Assembly (NCBI GenBank): GCA_030754315.1
Contig: JASMAO010000061.1
Span: 1 to 18,816, forward strand
Source: SAR202 cluster bacterium
Lineage (GTDB): Bacteria > Chloroflexota > Dehalococcoidia > Lucifugimonadales > JASMAO01
Reading direction: 5' to 3'
Length of the DNA stretch: 18,816 nt
Part shown: one piece after another, positions 8,269-15,600 of the stretch
Position numbering within the stretch: the stretch's first letter is position 1
Layout: every line of letters starts with the position of its first letter
Position numbers and translations under genes: made by a program
The notes under the pieces: generated by a model
The model's database searches: none
Seen by the model: only the letters and a program-made list of their open reading frames with translations
Told to the model about the DNA's origin: nothing

Positions 8269-8274
8269 ACACGC

Positions 8275-8382
8275 CTATGGATCAGAACAGTCCCTGGTGT
8301 AACCACAGCAGGGACAGCGTAACTTGCAGTGGCTCGTCATCATAAGAGCACCACAAATCTCCCAGAGCGCCTGTTTAATCAT
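8275..8382 (-). CDS. Small cysteine-rich ORF with CPxCG zinc knuckle (35 aa)
   Basis: A 35-codon ORF that I do not recognise with certainty. Its C-terminal half reads HCKLRCPCCGYTRDCSDP, with cysteines at 10, 19, 23, 25, 26 and 32. CPCCG fits the CPxCG zinc-knuckle pattern, and the high density of Cys with aromatic/basic spacers is unlike random translation. The N-terminal part (MIKQALWEICGALMM) is a short amphipathic or hydrophobic helix. The stop TAG at 8275-8277 lies 6 bp before the GTG of the LprG-like gene, so the two would be one transcript. The start is uncertain: ATG 8382 has no clear ribosome-binding site; ATG 8415 in the same frame gives 46 residues; paired ATGs at codons 14-15 give 22. 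The frame is open upstream to about 8488. Its role is unknown; a metal-binding or redox microprotein is the simplest guess. Confidence 0.5.
   Translation of the reverse strand: MIKQALWEICGALMMTSHCKLRCPCCGYTRDCSDP
8290..8315 (-). repeat. Inverted repeat inside the small CPxCG ORF
   Basis: GTCCCTG and CAGGGAC form perfect 7-bp arms around a 12-base loop, with GTG/CAC able to extend the stem inward. The stem ends 21 bases before the GTG of the LprG-like gene, on the same transcript. It could tune coupling between the two ORFs, but part of it is simply the codons for the cysteine knuckle. Confidence 0.4.
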
Positions 8383-8494
8383 ACTAATAGCGTTTTCATA
8401 CGTTCTAATTACCATGTGCCTGATTCGATCTACTAATGAATTGTTTTTGCATACATCCTGTTCGTAAAGAGTTATCAGTTGATACTACGAAAAG

Positions 8495-8533
8495 AAAAGA
8501 GGCCCAATCCTTTGAGAAGGACGAGCCTCTTTT
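8495..8533 (-). terminator. Rho-independent terminator of the secreted-protein gene
   Basis: AAAAGAGGC (8495-8503) pairs perfectly with GCCTCTTTT (8525-8533), and an inner TCCTT/AAGGA stem closes on a TGAG loop. Read on the minus strand, the hairpin starts 20 bp after the stop at 8554 and runs into a T-rich tail (TTTTCTTTTCG). It separates the secreted-protein gene from the small ORF/LprG-like unit downstream. Confidence 0.88.
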
Positions 8534-8553
8534 ATATTCCTGAATTCTGCCCG

Positions 8554-9678
8554 CTAAACCCGTACGTTTATACGCCGCCGCTGAACTATTGCAGTACCGA
8601 ACACAACGAGCATCAGCCCAATCACCAGGCCCAAATGAACAATCACAGGAACAGCAGGATCTCCAACTGAGCCAGGGGCACGTATTCCTTCCACAACCAC
8701 TTCTTCTTCTACGACTTCACCGCCAATTTCGTCTTCGTTGGGCGCTCCAGTACGCAGTGTGAATGTGGCCATGAGTTGCGACTCCGCATAAGCCTGCTTG
8801 GCTCCACCGTCACCAGAAAGTGGATTTCCGTTAAGCGCGGCGTCTAGGTAGCTATTGACCGTATTGCCGCCAGGGCCAAGCAATACTCGAGCGAGAGACA
8901 GGTCAGTAGTATCTATTATTTTCTGCGCTTGTACGGTCGCAGAAATCGACCACCGCTCTGCATTCGCTCCGTGCGCCTCAACGAGGCCTCCGTGACCGTT
9001 TACAACAGAGTCTCCCAAAACGGTGCCAGCTGCCAGTCCTGCATGCTTCCGATTCGCAGTGTAAAACAAAACGCCTGCATCCCCATTAACAGAGTCGATG
9101 ACACGCTGAAGGTGCTTTTTAGTTCCATCAAGATCGCCCGCGTCTGCTGCTAATTTTGCCTTGTTGGCATGCTGAATGGAAACCTCCAGTTGGGCCTGCA
9201 GGTCGGTGAGTATTCCTGAGCCAGAACCTTCCGGCCAATCACTAACCAGGTTTCGTATGTGCGCTATCGCTGATAGCGGAACTGAGTATGAGTAAACCGC
9301 AGGCCCTGCGGGAACGTCAGGATTGGATCCTACGGCTTCCTCCGTGATAGAAATCGTGTTGAAATTACGAATAAGGTTTTCGCCTGTGTACCTTGGATTG
9401 CTGGAATCAAAGGAATGTGAGATTGCGTTGCCAACCACGGTCATTGGGCCAGTGCTGAGCTTGCTAGACTTGGATATTAGCCAGCCCACATACTCTGTCC
9501 CTTCGCTGGGGTTTGGCACACCGCGTATAGTGTACGTTATGGCATCGCTCAGAGCCGCATCGTCCTTAACAGCCGCGGTGCCTGAAAAATCGTAGTGCCC
9601 CATCGCGAATACAGACCCCGCAGGGAGCGCTAGGAGCGCTATGAGAGCGGCGAACAAAACCAGTTTTGTCCTGGACAT
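8554..9678 (-). CDS. Secreted, C-terminally anchored protein with anti-sigma-K (RskA)-like domain
   Basis: An exported cell-surface protein of unknown role. Seen: a signal peptide (1-25) with a cleavage site after SVFA; a beta-rich domain (about 30-135) whose GTEYVGWLISKSSKLSTGPM stretch and closing DVPAGPAVYSYSVP resemble the extracytoplasmic domain of RskA-type anti-sigma factors; a helical, histidine-containing region (about 155-305) including QHANKAKLAADAGDLDGTKKH (about 169-189) and a GHGGLVEAHGA loop; an acidic linker (about 314-330); a transmembrane helix (about 344-365); and a short basic tail QRRRINVRV. The cytoplasmic sigma-binding part of a true anti-sigma factor is absent, so sigma control is unlikely; attachment, sensing or metal binding are open options. 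ATG start with an AAGGAAGGAAG ribosome-binding site. Monocistronic, followed by a strong terminator. I infer the RskA similarity from pattern memory. Confidence 0.7.
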   Translation of the reverse strand: MSRTKLVLFAALIALLALPAGSVFAMGHYDFSGTAAVKDDAALSDAITYTIRGVPNPSEGTEYVGWLISKSSKLSTGPMTVVGNAISHSFDSSNPRYTGENLIRNFNTISITEEAVGSNPDVPAGPAVYSYSVPLSAIAHIRNLVSDWPEGSGSGILTDLQAQLEVSIQHANKAKLAADAGDLDGTKKHLQRVIDSVNGDAGVLFYTANRKHAGLAAGTVLGDSVVNGHGGLVEAHGANAERWSISATVQAQKIIDTTDLSLARVLLGPGGNTVNSYLDAALNGNPLSGDGGAKQAYAESQLMATFTLRTGAPNEDEIGGEVVEEEVVVEGIRAPGSVGDPAVPVIVHLGLVIGLMLVVFGTAIVQRRRINVRV

Positions 9679-9957
9679 GCTGAGCTTCCTTCCTTAGCAG
9701 TGCTAATTCAGCACACGGCTAGCTAATCGGGTCAATCACACACAAAATACCCTATCACAAGGAACCCAGTCTGCAAAGGGTTAGGTTGTCTCTTTTTTCT
9801 GCAAAGTTAATCGTGTCCACCGGCATCTTTTTCAATAATGCCCTGTCGCTTTAACAACAAGTGGGGGCGCCGCTGCCCTAGGCCGTAAGCATCTTTTCAG
9901 GCCCTTCTGATTTTACTGATATGGATTCATATAATCGTGCCATTTTAATGTTGCGCT
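9679..9957. other. 279-bp spacer between the phosphatase and secreted-protein genes
   Basis: No supported gene. On the minus strand it contains a 21-codon ORF (9878-9943) without a ribosome-binding site, a pair of 9-bp direct repeats TCTGCAAAG (9770-9778 and 9798-9806), and a weak promoter-like TTGACC/TGAATT pair with 19-base spacing near the secreted-protein start. None is strong enough to call, but this gap must hold the promoter of the gene at 8554-9678. Confidence 0.5.
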
Positions 9958-10779
9958 TTAGGTTGCCAGGCGCCACGAAAGGCCTTCGGTAGCACGTAGG
10001 AACAGTTTATGAAGAGTATGGTTGGCGGCGATAAGCCCGTCACTAAAGAGTTGGGCGCGTTTGCCTGTCCGGTCAGTGGCCAATCCCCCGGCCTCCTCTA
10101 CAAGTAACAGGCCAGCTATCTGATCCCAAGGGCCAAGTTGGTGATGAAAGAATATGTCTGTCCGGCCTGCTGCTACATAGCAGATTGCTAGCGCCGCTGA
10201 CCCCATTATCCGGACCGTCTGCATATTAGGCCAAATGTTCCTCACTACATCCAAACTGCTGCGGGCTCCCTCTGCGTTGTTGCTCAATTCAGTTCCAATA
10301 ATGGAATCCGAAAGCAAAGTCTTTTCCGAAACCTCAAGCTTGTTGCCATTGAGAAAAGCGCCCTTGCCTCGTTCAGCATGAAACATCTCTCCTCTAACCG
10401 GATCATATGTAACTCCGCACAGCGGCTCCCCATCGAATGCTAATCCAATCACCACGGAGTAGAATGGTACGCCTGATACGTAGTTGCGTGTGCCATCAAT
10501 GGGGTCCACAACCCAGACTAGTCCTTTGTCGGGTTTTGTTCCAGGCGACTCCTCGCCCAGCAAGCCTATGGCAGGAAATTGCTCTGACAGCGTTGCGAGG
10601 ATCTGCTGCTCAACTAACATGTCCACGTCGGTGACTATGTTCCCACGGCCTTTAAATGACACCTGTTTGGACTGGTGAAACCGATCCAATAGTATCTCTC
10701 CTGCAGCCAAAGCCGCATCGCGCGCTATTTCGACCGCAGATACTCCACTCACACTAGGAGTGATCTTGTCGGCGTTCAT
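9958..10779 (-). CDS. Inositol monophosphatase family protein
   Basis: A Mg2+-dependent, Li+-sensitive-type phosphatase of the IMPase/FIG superfamily, cytoplasmic, likely acting on inositol-1-phosphate or a related small phosphate ester (histidinol phosphate and PAP are the usual alternatives). Seen: metal-ligand motif GEES (Glu76, Glu77); DPIDGTRNY (Asp92, Asp95) forming the two-metal site; the substrate loop RIMGSAALAICYVAAGRTD (190-208); and C-terminal metal-binding WDQIAG (Asp219). The 273-residue length is normal. ATG start at 10779 with a modest GGGGTAG before it. It lies 154 bp downstream of the iron-dependent dehydrogenase on the same strand with no visible terminator between, so co-transcription is possible. 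The motif set does not settle the substrate. Confidence 0.92.
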   Translation of the reverse strand: MNADKITPSVSGVSAVEIARDAALAAGEILLDRFHQSKQVSFKGRGNIVTDVDMLVEQQILATLSEQFPAIGLLGEESPGTKPDKGLVWVVDPIDGTRNYVSGVPFYSVVIGLAFDGEPLCGVTYDPVRGEMFHAERGKGAFLNGNKLEVSEKTLLSDSIIGTELSNNAEGARSSLDVVRNIWPNMQTVRIMGSAALAICYVAAGRTDIFFHHQLGPWDQIAGLLLVEEAGGLATDRTGKRAQLFSDGLIAANHTLHKLFLRATEGLSWRLAT

Positions 10780-10933
10780 GTTCTACCCCATTATTGATGC
10801 GACAACATATAGAAGATGGCCTCCATGGCTCTACCCCTATGGCAACCTCTAACTGTCTCATTCCCTCCTCGTGTGTTGATGTTGCCAGGCGCGACTACGC
10901 AGGGATCAACATATATCTTCTTCCCGCACAGAA

Positions 10934-12187
10934 CTACCAGAGAGTCAACGATTCGAGGAAAAGCCGGTGCAGATCGTCGGGGCCGGCAGGCCGTGGCGCG
11001 AGTTTTGTCACGCGGTGTTGGGGCAAGGTGCCCGAGACCAAGTCCTCCACGTCACTCCTTGAATAACCAACCCCTGCAAGGCCGTTGGGTAGCCCGAGCT
11101 GCCTTATCAGGTTAATAATCGAGTTTGCAACCAACTCCCCTGCATCTTCATCGGAGGCTTTGGCGGTATCTGCCCCCATCAACATAGCAGCATGTAAATG
11201 GCGTTTCGGATCCGCGGGTGCAGTGAATCTAAAAACAGCGGGGGCATTCAATATCACCGCCATTCCATGCGGGACGATTGGTCGGCCTGAGGGATATCCC
11301 TCAGGGACAAATTCTTTAGCCATGCCAGCCACCGGGTAAGACATGCCGTGCGGGAGATGGCAGCCCGCGTTGCCGAAACCGACTCCTGCCATAGTGGCGG
11401 CCAGCATCATTGAACCACGAGCTTCGTGATCGGAGGGGTCGTTCGTGGCCCTCACAATATTTTCAGACACCATCTGTATAGCCTTAGTTGACCATACATC
11501 GCTTATTGGGTTAGCCCCTTGATATGCGGGTCGAAGTCCGGGATTTTGAGGCGCCTCCCTCTGGTAAAAAGGCATCGCAGTGAACGACTCAAGCCCGTGG
11601 CTTAAAACGTCAAATCCGCTACATGCGGCAACCATTTTGGGCATTGAATATACATTCTGTGGATCTACTATGCCCATCGTCGGTCTCAGAGCACGATGTG
11701 CTATGCCCGTTTTTGCACGCATTTCGAGAAAGTCAAAGATGGCTACTCCGGTCGTCTCACTACCCGTCCCTGCAGTTGTAGGAACTGCGATGAGGGGCTT
11801 GAGTGGGCCAGGAACGGGATAGCCCTTGCCAATTGGTGCGTTAACGTATGCCAAGAAATCGTCGGGGTAGGTTGCGTAGAGGTTTGACACTTTCGCAGTA
11901 TCTATAGAGGATCCACCACCTACGGCCACATATCCATCAAACCCGCCTTTGGTTGCAAACTCGATTGCCTTTTTAAATGATGCATCGGTTGGCTCAATTT
12001 CCACCTCGTCAAAAAGTTCGCACTCAATACCCACATCTCGTAGAGCCGCCATTGTTGTAATAACAGGTTCACTGTGAGCCATAAAAGGATCTGTGACCAC
12101 CATCACTCGCTGCCCACCCAATCTCGACATTTCAAATCCGATTTCCCGTGTGACACCCAATCCATACTTAATACTCGACGCTTCCAT
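10934..12187 (-). CDS. Iron-containing alcohol dehydrogenase, hydroxyacid-oxoacid transhydrogenase (ADHFE1-like)
   Basis: A group III Fe-dependent dehydrogenase. The subfamily best matched is hydroxyacid-oxoacid transhydrogenase, which couples oxidation of 4-hydroxybutyrate to reduction of 2-oxoglutarate. Seen: the nucleotide-binding GGGSSIDTAK at 90-99; PLKPLIAVPTTAGTGSETTG (128-147), whose wording is close to ADHFE1 proteins; and metal ligands Asp193 and His197 (GFDVLSHGLE), His280 (LPHGMSYP) and His307 (VPHGMA). The 417-residue length fits a protein slightly short at the N-terminus. ATG 12187 has no ribosome-binding site, and the same frame upstream encodes KFETAFS with no start codon before a TAA at 12242-12244, while an ATG at 12213 is one base out of frame. 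The true start may be hidden by a 1-base indel. It lies downstream of the RAM-domain gene on the same strand. Confidence 0.88.
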   Translation of the reverse strand: MEASSIKYGLGVTREIGFEMSRLGGQRVMVVTDPFMAHSEPVITTMAALRDVGIECELFDEVEIEPTDASFKKAIEFATKGGFDGYVAVGGGSSIDTAKVSNLYATYPDDFLAYVNAPIGKGYPVPGPLKPLIAVPTTAGTGSETTGVAIFDFLEMRAKTGIAHRALRPTMGIVDPQNVYSMPKMVAACSGFDVLSHGLESFTAMPFYQREAPQNPGLRPAYQGANPISDVWSTKAIQMVSENIVRATNDPSDHEARGSMMLAATMAGVGFGNAGCHLPHGMSYPVAGMAKEFVPEGYPSGRPIVPHGMAVILNAPAVFRFTAPADPKRHLHAAMLMGADTAKASDEDAGELVANSIINLIRQLGLPNGLAGVGYSRSDVEDLVSGTLPQHRVTKLAPRPAGPDDLHRLFLESLTLW

Positions 12188-12313
12188 GGAAAATGCGGTT
12201 TCAAATTTGGCATAACTCTTATTATCTTCCCTTTTGCCCCCTTATGGCGTAAGCAAGGCGCATGCATAATTTTTTTGAGGGTGAGGGGCGGGTTTGCGGA
12301 AGCCAGTGAGGCC

Positions 12314-12553
12314 CTATTGTCCGGATCCAACCGTGAGACAGGTCACAGTGCGTGTAATGCCGTTAATTACGTGTATGTTGTTAGTTACGGTTTCTCCAAC
12401 TGCAGCGAGGTCAGTAGCGGAGAGAACCGCGATGATGTCATATGGACCTGTGACATTGTCAACTGTTTGGACGCCCTCAAGGCCCCTGAGGGTCTCGGCC
12501 ACTTCGCGAGATTTACCCACGTTTGTTTCGATTAAAATATATGCCGTCGTCAT
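12314..12553 (-). CDS. Stand-alone Lrp/AsnC-type RAM (ligand-binding) domain protein
   Basis: A 79-residue protein consisting only of the RAM domain (regulation of amino acid metabolism; an alpha/beta ferredoxin-like fold) found at the C-terminus of Lrp/AsnC regulators. Seen: the N-terminal strand TTAYILIETNVGK; helix REVAETLRGLEGV (16-28); the hallmark GPYDII at 36-41, part of the effector pocket at the dimer interface; and the last strand NGITRTVT (64-71). The helix-turn-helix half is missing, and no frame upstream encodes one, so it cannot bind DNA alone. Such orphan RAM proteins may bind amino acids and oligomerise or co-assemble with full-length Lrp partners (inference). ATG start with GGAGGT spaced 5 bases and a near-consensus promoter upstream. 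It lies 126 bp upstream of the dehydrogenase gene. Confidence 0.88.
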   Translation of the reverse strand: MTTAYILIETNVGKSREVAETLRGLEGVQTVDNVTGPYDIIAVLSATDLAAVGETVTNNIHVINGITRTVTCLTVGSGQ

Positions 12554-12558
12554 CAGAT

Positions 12559-12564
12559 ACCTCC
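12559..12564 (-). promoter_or_regulatory. Shine-Dalgarno of the RAM-domain gene
   Basis: GGAGGT on the minus strand ends 5 bases before the ATG at 12553. It is one of the strongest ribosome-binding sites in the window, indicating efficient translation of this small protein. Confidence 0.7.
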
Positions 12565-12600
12565 AGGATGATCTGTTTATTCACCACACCAACGCACCAG

Positions 12601-12629
12601 ATACTATGCACCGGCTATCCTTATGTCAA
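12601..12629 (-). promoter_or_regulatory. Sigma70-type promoter of the RAM-domain gene
   Basis: On the minus strand TTGACA (12624-12629) is a perfect -35 box, followed after exactly 17 bases by TAGTAT (12601-12606), a 4-of-6 match to the -10 box. It begins immediately after the stop codon of the giant membrane protein and predicts a leader of about 40 bases before the ATG at 12553. It would drive the RAM gene, and perhaps the dehydrogenase and phosphatase genes, independently of the gene upstream. Confidence 0.7.
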
Positions 12630-15600
12630 TTACGAATCTGGCCTAGCCTGAAGGCGGTATATGGTGACTTCAGGAGATCTGAACACGGGATCTAGATGGT
12701 CACTGAGGGCAATATCAAACTTAGCGAGTCCTTTTTCCGGGTAGTAAAGGCGCTCGAGTTGGCCTACGTAAATGTACTCGACACCATACCCATGCAAAAG
12801 TGCCAACGCCCTCTCAGAATCACTCGTGCTATAAATAGTATCGACGTCGCTGTGTCGTTCACGGACGGACTGCCGATAACCCCAGCGTTGCTGTTCTTGA
12901 TGCCACTTCCAGCCCACTACGGTTGGCAATCCGGTGTAGACAGATATTCGCCCTCCCCAACGGTATTGGGGAGTTACTCCTTCAAGAATGACCGGGGATC
13001 CCATAACATTAAACTGTAGCCACCTAATACCGTCATAGTCGGCAGAAAGGTTTATCGGGCCGTTGATATCCCGATAAACCGCGCTTTTCATGTAGGTTGT
13101 GCCATTGAGTGTGCCCGGAAGGGGATCAAATCGAGTCCTCGCCCTCGATTGGGTACCCAGAACGGGATAGATGGACGCACTTATGATCAATCCCGAAAGG
13201 CTTACCACCCACAGCTTATTCCAGTTGCTCATACGTATGATCGGCGTTCGTTTCCGATCCCACATCCTCCACAGCAGATAGGGTGCTGACACAGCCAATA
13301 TCACCCATATCTGCAAATAGAATTTGAAAACGCTATTCATGCGATCGATGTCCCCCTCAATGCGGTAGAGGTCCAATCCAATGGCTAAGCTTAAGGAAAC
13401 CCCAACCATCACCAACACGATAGTTACTTGTGGAGCATCGGCCCGATGGGATCGCATGGCCGCAATTGCTACTGCGATGACAAAGACAGACATGATTGAA
13501 ATGAACGGTATAGTGCTGCCTGTCCACGGCATGACCGCAAAGTAGATTAGTGTTCCTACAACAAACGCTACTACCATCAGAACGGCAAGCCGTGCACGGG
13601 CCAGGGTTGAGCTTTCTAGAGCCTTGTGCTTACCAGTAGAATTAACACACTTTATTACATCTATGCCGCTAGCCCTGCTTTTAAGGATGTGCCAAATTTG
13701 GAGAAACCATTGTTCTGCTTCACGAAGAATAAACGATCCAATTATGAAAACAAATACTCCTGTAATGGCAAGAAATTGGCCAAGCACAGTGGTGTTAGTT
13801 GTGGCGTCGATACTACTAAAGAACGTTTCATAACTTAAGTGGTACGGCAAAAAAGCAACATACCCGACCAGGAAAACCAATAGCGCTTTTAAGCACGATT
13901 CAATCAGTACAGTGAGGCTCCATCCCCCATTATTAAAGTAGCCAGATAGAAAAATGCTCGCAGCCACAATAAGCATGTAGGTGGGATAGTCCCATGTGTT
14001 GATCAGCCTTAAGGCCCCGACCACAATGCCAGCAAAGATCAATCTGCAGAGCGTTGCTGGTCTCCAGCGGGACAGAGGTACTGTCCCATGCCCTGGCCCA
14101 TCGAGCATAATAACTAGGGCCATCCCAATTGCCAGCAGTGTGAATGGCAATCCCATCAAATGAGCATGTAGGTCAGCGAACAGGAACGTGAAGAAGGGGA
14201 ACTCGGTGATTTCGTTGCCCGGCTGCATCATCCTAGTACTACGCCAATAATCAAAAGGCTCCGCCGGCAGGTGGTTTATGGTAGCGCCCCAAACTCCCTG
14301 TGCTACCTGTATTGCACCATCCAAGTTGCCAAGAACAGCGACAAAAATCGCCCCTCCTAAGCCTGCCACAATTGACGGCCAAGGGAGTCTCTCCACGTTC
14401 ACATTATTTCTATCTTCCCTCCCAACGGGCGCAATAGGACTGACACTAATCCTGGAGGTTTCCACCAAGTTGTAGACCAGACAGAACGCTGCGGAGACAG
14501 TTAATGCAAAGAACATGGGTACCGCAATATTGTATGAGATGCTCGGCTCAATTGCCGTAACGTGGATTAGCATCGCGGTGAGAAATTGTCCAAAATAGTA
14601 GTAGTTCATGTAGCCACCAGCAAACCAGGGGTCATACGGCGGCATGTAGCTCGATTTCAGCACAGCATTTAGGTAAGCGAAGTCCATCGGTTTTTCACCG
14701 CCAAGGTACGGATGCCAGAGGTCTGGATTAACCATCCGTACTGCAATTAAAGCAAAAAAGGCTGTAAGAAATATTGCCTCTCCTAAGACAAGTACACGCC
14801 ACTGCGCTCTTAGGAAGGCTGCTATTTCAGCGCGGCGTTTGAGAAATATCGAAAAAGAGGGAATCGCAATAACGGCTACCGCTAAACCAACAGCACGGCT
14901 GGAGAACGCCATCCACCCCAGACTTGCCAGTAGCCAAGTAATCAGGCCTACGCCGAGGAGACCCACAAGTTTGGCAAACAGATATCCTCTGTCAGGAAGG
15001 TGCTGAAATAGGAAAAAGGTCAGCGGCCAAACAATGAAAGCCATTCCTTCAAGGACAATGAGCCAAGACAGTGCTGGGTGCCTGTTACTCCAACTTTCGG
15101 TTCTGACTATTTCGGCCCAGGTGCCACCTTTGCGTTGAGCTTCGGCATCCTCTGGCGAGAGGAGGAGGTTCTGAGTCTGTTTACCTGCCTGTTGAGCAAC
15201 TACTGCATTGTCGCCAACCATCTTGTCCAAGATGTTAGTTATCGCCAACGCATCAAGTTTTTCGACGTTCATGAAAACCATGGCGGTAGGATGATCATAG
15301 ACAGAGAAGCTTTCATCAGCGAAGCCAAGATTTATCTTCCTAGTCGTCTTCGGCTCAAAGGATGACATCTTAGCCGGCCCGGACAAACCAGGCCGGCTAA
15401 ACGTTTCGTGGACAATACTGATCCCCGCAATTGTAGGGTAGGCGGTTTCTAGATTGACCAGTTCGTAGCCAATCTGACCGCCGAACAGTGCTCTGTAGTA
15501 TTCTCTACTGATCGGATACCTTTCTTCCAATCGCGGTATGGTTCCGTAGAGGCGATTACTATACAAAACGATGTAGTCGCCTTCTGAGAGCATCTCTGAG

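Noticed and set aside
9690..9746. Promoter-like TTGACC and TGAATT upstream of the secreted-protein gene
   Set aside because: Spacing of 19 bases and a poor -10 match; many equal matches expected by chance.
9770..9806. Two 9-bp direct repeats TCTGCAAAG, 28 bp apart
   Set aside because: Could be chance in AT-rich spacer; no third copy and no link to a promoter.
9878..9943. 21-codon minus-strand ORF just after the phosphatase gene
   Set aside because: No ribosome-binding site, no motif, too short to judge.
12074..12535. 153-codon plus-strand ORF over the RAM gene and dehydrogenase start
   Set aside because: Antisense to two genes with recognisable motifs; the product has no domain-like features.
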